A DNA stretch of 64,000 bases from Synechococcus sp. KORDI-100 (GCF_000737535.1 NZ_CP006269.1:1426001-1490000); one strand, 5' to 3'. Positions 1 to 8,724 are shown, counted from the stretch's first letter. Notes: generated by a model not told the origin, from the sequence alone. Numbers and translations: made by a program.

Positions 1-586
1 CCTGGAGTGCGTTGACGGCTTTCTCCTGGTAGTCGATGCGGAGATCAAGCAGCGGAAACGCCGAGGTACCGCTCACCTGGACCGCTGCGGAGGTGGCTTG
101 CTCGGAGCGGTGATCACCACCTGCATCCTCACCCGCTTGCAGAGCATGGATCAAGCGACGGCCGAGCTTCCAATCGGGGTCGCAGTTGAGAAAGGCCTGC
201 TTCATGCAAAGAAGGATGTCGCTGTTCACCAGACAATTCCCGGCAATGGAGAGATCCTGCTCGCAGAGGTGAGCTGCAGCGCCCATGCAGCGTTCACCGG
301 TCCAGCCCGACGTGGCGCCTGCGGCATCAATCACATGGAACTGACGAAGATCACGGTCAGGGTCGTCGATCAACAAGCTTTCGAGAACGGATTGAGCATC
401 CTCACCCTGCTCCAGGCGCTCAAGACCACAAATGCCGAGATAGGGGTTGGTGTGTGCCTGGGTCGCTACAGCTCCGATTCCGGAACGGATGTGAGGGACA
501 GTCGAGCCGACGGCAAGGTGAACACTCGCCACCGCCACACCGAAGCGGCCGTTGCTTGGGTCTCTGGCGATGATCGAAAAGGTCAC
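1..586 (-). CDS. DUF1028 family protein, 3' end outside the window
   Basis: This frame opens with a GTG at 584-586 and stays open to the left edge, about 195 codons. The N-terminus reads TFSIIARDPSNGRFGVAVAS, followed by GIGAVATQAHTNPYLG and a TSGWTGERC segment. This is the pattern of DUF1028 proteins, predicted Ntn-hydrolase-like enzymes of unknown substrate. The GTG overlaps the TGA of the upstream hydrolase (GTGA), so the two are probably translationally coupled. In other bacteria DUF1028 proteins often accompany amidohydrolases, which fits here, but the reaction is unknown. Family assignment is from remembered motifs; the C-terminus cannot be judged. Confidence 0.85.
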   Translation of the reverse strand, partial: MTFSIIARDPSNGRFGVAVASVHLAVGSTVPHIRSGIGAVATQAHTNPYLGICGLERLEQGEDAQSVLESLLIDDPDRDLRQFHVIDAAGATSGWTGERCMGAAAHLCEQDLSIAGNCLVNSDILLCMKQAFLNCDPDWKLGRRLIHALQAGEDAGGDHRSEQATSAAVQVSGTSAFPLLDLRIDYQEKAVNALQ

Positions 587-1866
587 AGACTTCGATCGAG
601 CCGAAGAAGAGTGTCCAGCAGAACCTGCGTGCCCGCCTCGCAGTGAGATGGTTCAGTGAACTCGCCCGCTGAATGGCTCAAGCCATAACGACTAGGGACA
701 AAGATCATTCCCATCGGCCAACGGCGACCGATTTCCTGAGCGTCGTGGCTGGCGCGACTGGGCAAGGAGGAGGTCTTAAGCCCCAATGTTGCGGCGGACG
801 CAGCGATGGCCTGTTTGACAGTTTGATCGGCCGGTGTTGGAGCAACCTCGAACTGGGGGTCAAGACGGATCGCACAGCCGCTGCGTTCGCCGATCCGCTC
901 CAGCGCGTTCATCAATGCGTTGGAGAGCTGGTCAAGAACGGAAGGATCAAGATCTCTGAGATCCACGGTGAGCTGAACCGAACCAGGGACGACATTGGCG
1001 GCATTGGGCCACACCTCGAGTCGCCCGACGGTTGCCACAGGATCGCCGGGATGCTCCACGGCCATTTGTTCCACGGCCAGAACCACATGGGCAGCGGTGG
1101 CGAGAGCATCTCGCCGCTGGTTCATCGGCGTTGTGCCCGCATGATTGGCCTGTCCGTCGATCACAACCGTGAACCGCTTTTGGCCTACGACACCATCGAC
1201 CGTACCGATCACGTCACCCCGTTGTTCCAGGACACCGCCCTGTTCAACGTGCAGTTCGACGAAGGCCGCGATCGCGTCGTCAGAACGACGGGCAGAGGCA
1301 AGGTTGTTCCAGTCGCCTCCGATCGCCAGAAGGTTGTCCTCGATCGGCTTGCCGTTGCTGGTCACGAAGCTGTCGGGATTGTCCGAAGCCGTCCCACTCA
1401 TTCCCTTGCAGCCCACCATCGTGGACTCCTCATCGGCAAAGGCGATCACCTCTAGGGGGTGCTGGAGTGAACGGCCGCTGCTCTGGAGGGTGCGGGCGAT
1501 TTCAAGTCCGGCCAGGACACCGAGAACGCCGTCGTATCGGCCACCCGTCGGGACCGTATCGATGTGGGATCCGGTCACCAGGGCGGGCAAACCAGCGACG
1601 GAGCCTTCAAGTCGACCGATCAGGTTGCCGGCGCTGTCGATCCGGACGTCAAGACCGGCATCCTTCATCCAGCCGGAGAGGAGAATTCTCGCTTCAACAT
1701 CCTGCTCCGAGAAGCCTCTGCGGCAGACGCTTCCATCGCTGTTGGTGCCGATCGCAGCCATGCGATCAAGACCTGCATTGAGGCGGTCTGCATCGATCCG
1801 CAGCAGCTCTGTTTCAAGGGACTGACGCAGGTCAGCTGGGCGGGAAACAGAAAGCTGAGGCGACAA
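583..1866 (-). CDS. M20-family Zn-dependent N-carbamoyl-L-amino-acid hydrolase / allantoate amidohydrolase type
   Basis: The protein has 427 residues, normal for the hydantoinase/carbamoylase branch of M20 peptidases. Metal-ligand motifs appear in order: GSHIDTVPTGGRYDG (His and Asp), ADEEST (Glu), ELHVEQGG (His) and GLSHSAGEFT near the C-terminus (His). The dimerisation and substrate segment with NHAGTTPM lies in the middle. Such enzymes remove a carbamoyl or ureido group, releasing CO2 and ammonia. The exact substrate (N-carbamoyl amino acid, allantoate or ureidoglycolate) cannot be read from sequence. It lies 143 bases downstream of the asparagine synthase gene on the same strand and is coupled to the DUF1028 gene. 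Confidence 0.9.
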   Translation of the reverse strand: MSPQLSVSRPADLRQSLETELLRIDADRLNAGLDRMAAIGTNSDGSVCRRGFSEQDVEARILLSGWMKDAGLDVRIDSAGNLIGRLEGSVAGLPALVTGSHIDTVPTGGRYDGVLGVLAGLEIARTLQSSGRSLQHPLEVIAFADEESTMVGCKGMSGTASDNPDSFVTSNGKPIEDNLLAIGGDWNNLASARRSDDAIAAFVELHVEQGGVLEQRGDVIGTVDGVVGQKRFTVVIDGQANHAGTTPMNQRRDALATAAHVVLAVEQMAVEHPGDPVATVGRLEVWPNAANVVPGSVQLTVDLRDLDPSVLDQLSNALMNALERIGERSGCAIRLDPQFEVAPTPADQTVKQAIAASAATLGLKTSSLPSRASHDAQEIGRRWPMGMIFVPSRYGLSHSAGEFTEPSHCEAGTQVLLDTLLRLDRSL

Positions 1867-2009
1867 TGAAGTACTTCAAAGAAGTCACTCTTAAGAGTCG
1901 CTGTAAAACCAAATCCTCCCTGTAGCAGGAGTGACGGTTTTCGCTTCGACAGATGATTTATCCCTTAGGGAACCCTGAAGACTGCTGAAAGGGACCGCAG
2001 AGGCTGAAT

Positions 2010-4034
2010 TCAAGCCGGAACGGGCACTCTCCAGCCAAGTTCATCGGCCATCTCGCGCGCCTGAGCCGGTACATCGGCGGCCACGAACATGCGATGCAGC
2101 ATCTGCACACCCAGCAGATGGTTGATCAGGGCATCCATCTGCACCCGTTCCGCGTCCGTCGTCAGAGGATCCTGATGGCGCTCAAACAGCACGCGAACCC
2201 CCTCGGCATCCAGAACTCCTGAGGCTTCAATCGCTTCCTCACTCAGATAGTCATCCGCCAGCCTCAGCATCTGTTCCCACTTTTCGGGTTCCGTATGGGC
2301 TGGAGGGGCCATGAAAGCAAATTTCTCGCGTCTGTAGAGAACCTCTGGCAGCAGTCCGGCCATCGCCTCCCGGAGAACGTATTTCTCCGTTTTGCCCTTG
2401 ATACGCAACTCCGGTGGAACCTGAACCGCCGCTGCCGCGAGGTGGTGATCGAGAAAAGCTGGCCGGGCTTCCATGGAGTTGGCCATATCGACCCGATCGC
2501 CACCCCAGGTGAGGATCTGGCCCTCCAACATAGTTTTGATCCAGACGTACTGAGCTTTGTCGAGGGCGTGGCGGCCTTCGAGCTGCTCTGGATCAAGTTG
2601 GTCGGCGATCGCACGACCGGGTGAATAATCCGTGAGAGCGTCGCGGTGCTCTTTCGCCAGCAGTGCCGGGACATGGGGAGCACAGGCGAGCCATGGCTGC
2701 AGGCAGCTCGGGGTGAAGCCCACCACCGAAGCGATGTCCGGATCATCAACCTGATCAGCTGAAAGCATCGCTCCCTGCACAAGAGCATTGGACTGCTGAA
2801 GCAGTTCCTCCCAGGCGGTTTTCTCCTGGTCTGGAAGCGCATCAAGCCCGTGCAGGAACATGTCCCGGCGGAAGGCTGGGTAGCCGCCGAACAGTTCGTC
2901 TGATCCCTCACCGGTCATCACCACCTTGTAGTCGACCGCATTGACATGGCGACTCATCAGGTATTTGGCCACGGCCAGGGTGTTGTAGATCGTCCGCTCG
3001 GTGTGCCAGAGCGTGCGCTCCATGTGGCCGTAGAGCTCCTTGCCCGAAAGGCGCATCACATCCTGCTGCGCCCCCGTTGACTCCGCCATCTCCTGGGCGA
3101 TCGGCGATTCGTCGTAGCGGTTGTCATCGAATCCGATGGTGAACGCCTTCACCGGGTTCTGGCTGACAGCCGAGGCGAGACCGAGAATCGAACAGCTGTC
3201 GATTCCGCCTGAGAGGTAACAGCCAACAGGCACGTCGGCGACCATGCGCAACTCAACCGCCTCCAACAATGCGCGGCGAATGGCAGCGACATGGTGGGCT
3301 TCGTCAAGACTGCGATCGCGCTCCTCCTGTCTGGGAAAGTCGATGTCCCAGTACTTCCACTCCGAGACGTCAAGCCCGCTGGCGGAACGCTGGATCTTCA
3401 CCACATGACCGGGCTTCACCTGATGAACGCCGTCGAAGGCCGTCGACCCCGGCACCATCGTCTGCATCAGCTGGTGAAACAGACCGGCGGACGTGAATCG
3501 CCGTTCCACGGCGGGGTGGGCAAACAGCACCTTCAGCTCCGAGCCGAACACCAGTCCCTGAGGCGTGAGGCTCCAGTACTGCGGTTTGATGCCGAAGCGA
3601 TCACGGACGAGATACAGGCAGTCCTCGGTCCGATCAAACAGCGCGAATGCAAACTCACCGCGCAGCAAGGGAAGCGTTTTTTCCAGCCCTTGCTGTTGAT
3701 ACAGACGCAGGAGGATCTCGGAATCGCTTTTGGTCTGGAAGCGAACGCCGCGGGCGGTGAGATCGGCGCGGATGCGCTGAAAGTCGTAGAACTCGCCGTT
3801 GTGAGCCATCAGAACCTGGCCGTCATCGGTGAGAAACGGCTGGCGAGCACGGTTCTCGTCGAGATCGATGATCGACAAACGGGCATGGCAGAAGCCAACA
3901 CCGGCGTCGTCGAGGGTTTCCACCCCGAATCCATCCGGTCCCCTGTGGACCTGGATCGCTGCCATGTTCACCAGCAGCTGCGGATCGACCCGCTGATCTG
4001 GTTGTGCGCTGAGAACGCCCCCGATTCCACACAT
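2010..4034 (-). CDS. asnB: Glutamine-hydrolysing asparagine synthase family protein
   Basis: The 674-residue protein starts MCGIGG, which exposes the catalytic Cys2 of the class II glutaminase domain (about residues 2-210). The ATP-pyrophosphatase domain follows, with its PP-loop in YLSGGIDSCS. Glutamine-derived ammonia would be transferred to an adenylylated carboxylate, classically aspartate. The protein is longer than E. coli AsnB (about 554 residues), and this family includes amide-forming enzymes with other substrates. It begins 10 bases after the carbamoyltransferase gene, clearly one operon. That context suggests the amidated acid may be pathway-specific rather than aspartate, but this is inference. 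Confidence 0.9.
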   Translation of the reverse strand: MCGIGGVLSAQPDQRVDPQLLVNMAAIQVHRGPDGFGVETLDDAGVGFCHARLSIIDLDENRARQPFLTDDGQVLMAHNGEFYDFQRIRADLTARGVRFQTKSDSEILLRLYQQQGLEKTLPLLRGEFAFALFDRTEDCLYLVRDRFGIKPQYWSLTPQGLVFGSELKVLFAHPAVERRFTSAGLFHQLMQTMVPGSTAFDGVHQVKPGHVVKIQRSASGLDVSEWKYWDIDFPRQEERDRSLDEAHHVAAIRRALLEAVELRMVADVPVGCYLSGGIDSCSILGLASAVSQNPVKAFTIGFDDNRYDESPIAQEMAESTGAQQDVMRLSGKELYGHMERTLWHTERTIYNTLAVAKYLMSRHVNAVDYKVVMTGEGSDELFGGYPAFRRDMFLHGLDALPDQEKTAWEELLQQSNALVQGAMLSADQVDDPDIASVVGFTPSCLQPWLACAPHVPALLAKEHRDALTDYSPGRAIADQLDPEQLEGRHALDKAQYVWIKTMLEGQILTWGGDRVDMANSMEARPAFLDHHLAAAAVQVPPELRIKGKTEKYVLREAMAGLLPEVLYRREKFAFMAPPAHTEPEKWEQMLRLADDYLSEEAIEASGVLDAEGVRVLFERHQDPLTTDAERVQMDALINHLLGVQMLHRMFVAADVPAQAREMADELGWRVPVPA

Positions 4035-4044
4035 GGTTCGTTCC

Positions 4045-5166
4045 TCAGATCACGTCCATCACCCTGTCGGCTCTGTCCACCATGCAGGTGAGCAGAGCCA
4101 TGCGCAGGAAGACAGCACCCCGCGCCTGACTGAAGTACCAGTTGTGGGGTGTGTCGTCCAGGCAGGTGCTGAGTTCAGGCCCCCTCGCCAGGGGGTGGAG
4201 CACGATGGCTCCCTCCTTGAACGGCAGATCGCTGGTCAGGCGGAAGCGATTGCCATGAACTTTGTAGCCATCCCCCACCCAGGCGATGGCGTTGATGTAG
4301 GTGACATCCAAATGGGGGATCTCCACCTGCAAGTCTCCGCTGATGCGGATGTTGAGGCCTGCGGCTTCAAGAAGCTCCAGCTCGCCAGGCTCGAACAAGG
4401 TGTCCACCGGATCGGCCTGATCGTCATGGATGACCACGATCTCCTCCAGGATTCCCGGAAATTTCGAGAGGATCCTCAGCAGTGAGCGCACCGTGCGCAT
4501 CTTGGAGGGAACGCCGACGACGCCGATGCGGATCCTGTCGGCGGGGTCCACATCCGGCAAGGCAAGGCGGGGACGCCATTTGAGGATGGTGAACAGGTCC
4601 GCCATCGCCTGGGTTGGATGCTCATCGATGCCATTGCCGGCATTGATGATCGGTATCCGCAGGGAGCCCGTCATCTTGTAGATGGCTGTGGGATCGCTGT
4701 CCCGAAGCACAACGCAATCGCCGTAGTTGTTGAACATGTGGGCTACGTCCTCCAGCGATTCGCCCTTGGCGATGCCCGTGGTGCTGCGATCGGTGATGTT
4801 GATCGAATCGCCACCGAGACGATGCCAGGCGCTGTCGAACGACAATCGGGTTCGTGTACTCGGTTCGTAGAACGCGTTGATCAGGATCTTGCCCGTCAGC
4901 GGCGTGTTGTGGCGGATGTAGCGATCAGGGTTGCTCTCGTATTTCGCGGCCAGCCTGAACAGCTGCAGCAGGGTTTCGGGCTCGAACGGCATGATCGAGA
5001 CCACGTGCTGGTCGATCAGATCGAGGAGCGCTTCACCTTTCTCTTCGATGGTGCCGAGCAGAACCTGCGGCTGGGTGCGGCCGAACACATCTGGTCCTAG
5101 TGGTGCAAATCGAATCGGGGAGGTGTCCCGCTCGAGCACACAGGCATGGACGTGGCTCATAAGCAT
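4045..5166 (-). CDS. Aspartate/ornithine carbamoyltransferase family protein, atypical amino-acid site
   Basis: The 373-residue protein has the carbamoyl-phosphate motif STRTR at about 103-107, the loop AKGES and the HPTQ motif, so the fold and carbamoyl-phosphate site are those of ATCase. Two features differ. Where PyrB carries the aspartate-binding R-x-Q segment (RVQKER in E. coli), this protein reads INAIAWVGDG. The usual HPLP is HPLA. It also has an N-terminal extension of roughly 50 residues. It is therefore probably not the housekeeping PyrB; a different amino acceptor or a catabolic role is likely. It leads the operon with the asparagine synthase gene. The start ATG follows a region of short tandem repeats. 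Confidence 0.85.
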   Translation of the reverse strand: MLMSHVHACVLERDTSPIRFAPLGPDVFGRTQPQVLLGTIEEKGEALLDLIDQHVVSIMPFEPETLLQLFRLAAKYESNPDRYIRHNTPLTGKILINAFYEPSTRTRLSFDSAWHRLGGDSINITDRSTTGIAKGESLEDVAHMFNNYGDCVVLRDSDPTAIYKMTGSLRIPIINAGNGIDEHPTQAMADLFTILKWRPRLALPDVDPADRIRIGVVGVPSKMRTVRSLLRILSKFPGILEEIVVIHDDQADPVDTLFEPGELELLEAAGLNIRISGDLQVEIPHLDVTYINAIAWVGDGYKVHGNRFRLTSDLPFKEGAIVLHPLARGPELSTCLDDTPHNWYFSQARGAVFLRMALLTCMVDRADRVMDVI

Positions 5167-5353
5167 TCCGTCGAAACGACGCGCGGATCAGGCGCATCGT
5201 CCAAGCGGATGAAGTGTCTTCATTCACCGTTAATCAGAGAGGGGGACCAACGTCCAGCTTTTGTGCCCTTCTTTACCGAATCAATCCAGATTCTGTAGCG
5301 ATACAGCAACCTTTTCGCACATAGTGTTCTTGGCGAACGTTTTAGGTCGCTGT

Positions 5354-5430
5354 TCATCCGCTGCACTGTTTATCCGCTGCACTACTTATCCGCTGCAATG
5401 TTCATTCGCTTCATTGCCCATCGGCTGCTT
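5354..5430. repeat. Imperfect 16-17 bp tandem repeat
   Basis: Four to five imperfect copies of a unit built on TCATCCGCTGCACTGTT follow each other at 5354, 5371, 5388, 5404 and 5420. The first three copies are nearly identical over the ATCCGCTGCA core. The array lies between the 3' end of the symporter operon and the carbamoyltransferase start, both on the minus strand. It could hold protein-binding sites or be a slippage product. Confidence 0.7.
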
Positions 5431-5442
5431 TCGATGCCCTGG

Positions 5443-5586
5443 TCACCAGACCTTGCCGTTACGGAATTCAATCCACCAGATCAACAGCAGCGTCAGCACC
5501 GACAGGGCCAGGATCACCTGACTGCCAGCCACGATCCACTGGAACAGGGACTCATCTGCGATCCAGGTTGTCATCAGTGTTCTCAT
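5443..5586 (-). CDS. 47-residue single-pass membrane protein coupled to the symporter gene
   Basis: The ATG at 5584-5586 overlaps the symporter stop (ATGA) and the frame runs to a TGA at 5443-5445. The protein starts MRTLMTTWIADESLFQWIVA, continues with a hydrophobic stretch (about residues 16-38) ending in IWWIEF, and finishes with a short basic tail RNGKVW. Length, one membrane segment and the stop-start overlap suggest a small accessory subunit of the transporter. No family is recognised with certainty. Confidence 0.75.
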   Translation of the reverse strand: MRTLMTTWIADESLFQWIVAGSQVILALSVLTLLLIWWIEFRNGKVW

Positions 5587-7022
5587 ACCTCATCTCCTGC
5601 GTTGAGTTGACTCCACTGGAACGATTCCGGTTGACAAGCACTCCAGCCAGCCATCACAGCCGCAGAGACAGCGGCTGAAAAGACGGCGGCGCAGTACGGA
5701 GCGATCAGGTTGTAGGCCAGCAGACCCACGACGCTCCCCGCCACCATGGCCAGGATCGCTCCATGGCGGTTGGCACTCGTCCAGTACAGGCCGCAGGCCA
5801 CCGGCCAGATGGTGGACGCCACGAGGGCTCCGGTGAAGAACAGGACGCTGGCCAGGGAATCGAGCCTTGGCCAGGACAGGGCCAGGGTGGCCACGGCGAG
5901 GCCGACCACGATCCAGCGGGTCGCCAATTTCAGCTGGGCGTCGCTGGCCTGGGGCCGCAACAGGTGCAGAAACACATCCTCAGCCAGCAAATCGGCCGTG
6001 GAGGCCAGCAGGGAATCCAAGGTGGAGGTGAGGGACGCGAACACCACCACAAACACCAAGGCCGCTCCTCCAGCTCCCAGAAGATCAGCGGCCATCACGG
6101 GAAACACCATGTTCACCTGGGGCAGGTCCAGGTTGCGGGCCAGGGCGACGAGCCCGATCGATCCTGTGACAAGGGGCACGCTCATCCAGGCCAGTCCCCC
6201 CAGCAGGAAGGACGGCATCACCACGGACCGGCGGCTGGCGAACACCCGCGACCACCAGATGTTGTTGTGGAACACCTCCCCCATCGAAAACAGGGCGGAG
6301 TTCCAAGCGATCAACAGTCCCGCAGGCAACAGCAGGTTGAGATGACCGGGATGGTTGCTGCTGAGCTCGGCGTGGACCTCAGGGATCGGAAACTGCCGGA
6401 AGGCCAGCACGGCCACGAGCACCAGCAAGCCCATGATCAGCAGCGATTGGATGAAATCGGTTCCAATCACGGCTCGCATGCCGCCGTAGAGGGTGTAGAT
6501 CGTGGACACCCCGATCACCACCAGCATTCCGAGGCGGTAGTCGAATCCCGACAGTGCCTCGAGAAGAATGCCCGCGCCCATGGCCTGGGTCATCAGAAAG
6601 CCCAGGGTGTAGATGGCTGTGATCACCATGAAGACCACCCAGGTGATCCGGCCATAGCGCAGACGGATGAAATCCCCACTGGTGCGTCCCTTCGGCATCA
6701 GCTCCTTGATGCGCAGGGCAAGGGGGGCGAACAGGATCAGGCCGAGTCCTGCCAGGGCATAGCTGAACATGCCCCAGAGCCCGGTTTTGTAGCCGAATTC
6801 CGGTGCCAGAAGGGTGGTGTTTCCCGTGACCCACGAGGCCATCAGGGTTGCGGTGCTGAGGGAGAGGCCAATGTTGCGGCCAGCGAGCATGTAGTCGTCG
6901 GCATCTCCCCGGCCCTGACGCCCCCAGGCCATGCCGAGGGCAATCCACAGGACGGAGAAGGCCACCACCAGAAACCAGGCGATTCCTGGAGCAAGAAATG
7001 GCGTCGCGGTGAGCAGGATCAT
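5583..7022 (-). CDS. Sodium:solute symporter family (SSS) transporter
   Basis: The protein is 479 residues and hydrophobic throughout, compatible with the 13-segment LeuT-fold SSS family. The N-terminal MLAGRNIGLSLSTATLMASW and the following GNTTLL segment match the family signature region. Substrate cannot be inferred; relatives carry amino acids, urea, carboxylates or sugars with Na+. It sits between two very small membrane-protein genes with a 4-base gap upstream and a 4-base overlap downstream. It is upstream of and co-oriented with the carbamoyltransferase/asparagine synthase/carbamoylase genes, so it may import their substrate. Confidence 0.9.
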   Translation of the reverse strand: MILLTATPFLAPGIAWFLVVAFSVLWIALGMAWGRQGRGDADDYMLAGRNIGLSLSTATLMASWVTGNTTLLAPEFGYKTGLWGMFSYALAGLGLILFAPLALRIKELMPKGRTSGDFIRLRYGRITWVVFMVITAIYTLGFLMTQAMGAGILLEALSGFDYRLGMLVVIGVSTIYTLYGGMRAVIGTDFIQSLLIMGLLVLVAVLAFRQFPIPEVHAELSSNHPGHLNLLLPAGLLIAWNSALFSMGEVFHNNIWWSRVFASRRSVVMPSFLLGGLAWMSVPLVTGSIGLVALARNLDLPQVNMVFPVMAADLLGAGGAALVFVVVFASLTSTLDSLLASTADLLAEDVFLHLLRPQASDAQLKLATRWIVVGLAVATLALSWPRLDSLASVLFFTGALVASTIWPVACGLYWTSANRHGAILAMVAGSVVGLLAYNLIAPYCAAVFSAAVSAAVMAGWSACQPESFQWSQLNAGDEV

Positions 7023-7026
7023 CGAA

Positions 7027-7143
7027 TCAGCCCACCTCGCGACGGTGGCTGCGGCGATGCCGTTGGTGACCGCTCAGAATCATCGCGGCAGTTGCCAAGG
7101 TCACCGCAGCTCCAATGGCAAAGATGACCCCGGCCCAAACCAT
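7027..7143 (-). CDS. 38-residue single-pass membrane protein upstream of the symporter
   Basis: The ATG at 7141-7143 opens a frame to the TGA at 7027-7029, 4 bases before the symporter start. The product starts MVWAGVIFAIGAAVTLATAA, one membrane helix, and ends in a strongly basic His/Arg-rich tail (HQRHRRSHRR). An in-frame GTG at 7150-7152 could add three residues. Tight spacing with the transporter gene argues for a real accessory protein. The frame is too short for ordinary gene calling. Confidence 0.7.
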   Translation of the reverse strand: MVWAGVIFAIGAAVTLATAAMILSGHQRHRRSHRREVG

Positions 7144-7248
7144 TTCATCCACCCGACGTCTCCCGACAGACAACCTTCAACAGATAGCCCATGGGTCTAC
7201 CGACGGCCTTCTGCATGAAGGCGAACCAACGATGCCCGTCATTGGGCG

Positions 7249-7959
7249 ATGAACATCATCCATTTGCATCGGGATGATCTCTGGCTGGATCACAACACCG
7301 TGATGATCAGGGATCGCCGGTGCCAGCACATCTGTGCGGTGCTCAGAGCATCTGTTGGCGACACCATTCGCGTTGGTTTACTTGGTGGTGCACAAGGGGA
7401 GGGGCGGATTGAAGAGATTGGCGACAGCGCAGTGCGACTTCACGTTCAGCTCCACCAATCACCGCCCGTTCGTCATCGCTTCGACATCGTGCTGGCGCTT
7501 CCGCGACCCAAAATGTTGCGCCGGATTTTTCGCACGGTCGCTGAATTTGGTGTGGCCAACCTGCACTTGATCAACAGCGCTCGTGTTGAAAAAAGTTACT
7601 GGCAAAGCCCTTTGCTGAAACCGGCCAAGGTGGCGGAGGCGTTGCAGGCGGGGATGGAGCGTTCGCGCGACACCGTGGCTCCTGTGGTGCATCAGCACCT
7701 GTTGTTTCGCCCTTTTGTTGAAGACGTGCTCAGGGAGATTTGCGCCGATCGACCTTGCTGGATTGCGGCAATCGGGGCAAGGAGGCCTCTGGGCGACGCG
7801 GCTTCAGCACCAGCGGTCGTGATGATCGGCCCGGAGGGTGGTTTTGTTCCCTTCGAGATTGAACTGGCGCAGCGTGTTGTCGCCGAAACCGTCCATCTGG
7901 GTCCTCGCATTTTGAGAGTGGATACGGCCTTGACGAGTGTCCTGGCTTTGGGTGCATAA
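7249..7959 (+). CDS. rsmE: 16S rRNA (uracil(1498)-N3)-methyltransferase
   Basis: This 236-residue protein has the RsmE layout: an N-terminal PUA-like domain (about 1-70) and a SPOUT methyltransferase domain. The C-terminal knot shows MIGPEGGFVPFEIELA and the motif LGPRILRVDTALTSVLA, which bind SAM. RsmE methylates U1498 of 16S rRNA in the 30S subunit. The ATG at 7249 follows GGGCG. It is divergent from the symporter operon and appears to be a single gene. Confidence 0.93.
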   Translation: MNIIHLHRDDLWLDHNTVMIRDRRCQHICAVLRASVGDTIRVGLLGGAQGEGRIEEIGDSAVRLHVQLHQSPPVRHRFDIVLALPRPKMLRRIFRTVAEFGVANLHLINSARVEKSYWQSPLLKPAKVAEALQAGMERSRDTVAPVVHQHLLFRPFVEDVLREICADRPCWIAAIGARRPLGDAASAPAVVMIGPEGGFVPFEIELAQRVVAETVHLGPRILRVDTALTSVLALGA

Positions 7960-8114
7960 GTGCGGAAATGGGCGGCAAGTCAGGTCAAAAATTTTTGATT
8001 TGCTTAGGCCTTGGTTGTTCGGAGCGACTGTTGATACGGATTGTTCGCTTTTTTGATCTAACGCGTCTGCGGTGTGTTGTTTGTGTCTACAACTTGATAG
8101 GTCATTTTTTTTAA

Positions 8115-8693
8115 ATGAGTCTCTCCAACGCTGCAAGCTATTTCGACTACTTCTGGGAAGGTTCATCCAAGGCTGAAAAGCACTCTGCCAAGAGTGGTAA
8201 AACATCTCTGCTTGTTGGCCAGGGCGGTAACGACACGCTCAACGGTGCCAATAAGGACGACAAACTTGAAGGGAAGGACGGCAACGACAAAGTTGCTGGC
8301 TTTGATGGTAACGACACCTTGCAGGGTCATAAGGGAAATGATCAACTCGACGGTGGTCAGGGCAATGACAAGCTCTACGGCGACGATGGCAATGACACCT
8401 TGATCGGCGGTGCGGGTAAAGATTATTTCGAAGATGACGATGGCAACAATAGCTTCACGGGTGGGAAAGGTAAGGATGTTTTTGTCATTGATGATGATGA
8501 CGATGGGTTTGTAATAATCAACGATTTCAACGGTAAAAAAGATAAGCTTGAGATTGATGATGATTATAAGTTTTTCGATGATTTTGATACAAAGGTTGTC
8601 AACGGGAACTTGGAGATTCGCCTTGATGACGAATTTGTCGCCCAGCTTAATGGAGTTACAAAATTGACCAACAAGATGATTATTTGGGACTAA
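8115..8693 (+). CDS. Small RTX (hemolysin-type calcium-binding) repeat protein
   Basis: The acidic 192-residue protein carries about nine glycine/aspartate nonapeptides of the GGxGxDxLx type between residues 35 and 125, for example GGNDTLNG, GDDGNDTLIGGAGKD and GGKGKDVFVI. A poly-Asp stretch and a short beta-rich tail ending MIIWD follow. RTX repeats bind Ca2+ and are typical of type I secreted proteins, which also fits the absence of an N-terminal signal peptide. There is no catalytic domain. The coding strand lies behind an AT-rich leader with no strong ribosome site and ends before a strong terminator. Confidence 0.85.
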   Translation: MSLSNAASYFDYFWEGSSKAEKHSAKSGKTSLLVGQGGNDTLNGANKDDKLEGKDGNDKVAGFDGNDTLQGHKGNDQLDGGQGNDKLYGDDGNDTLIGGAGKDYFEDDDGNNSFTGGKGKDVFVIDDDDDGFVIINDFNGKKDKLEIDDDYKFFDDFDTKVVNGNLEIRLDDEFVAQLNGVTKLTNKMIIWD

Positions 8694-8724
8694 GCTTTAA
8701 ATTATTTTTAAGTTGATATTTGCC

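Noticed and set aside
98-646. 182-codon plus-strand frame at the left edge
   Set aside because: It is antisense to the DUF1028 gene, whose minus-strand frame has clear family motifs.
5354-5430. Short tandem repeats as CRISPR or origin iterons
   Set aside because: The units are contiguous without spacers and no replication gene is nearby.
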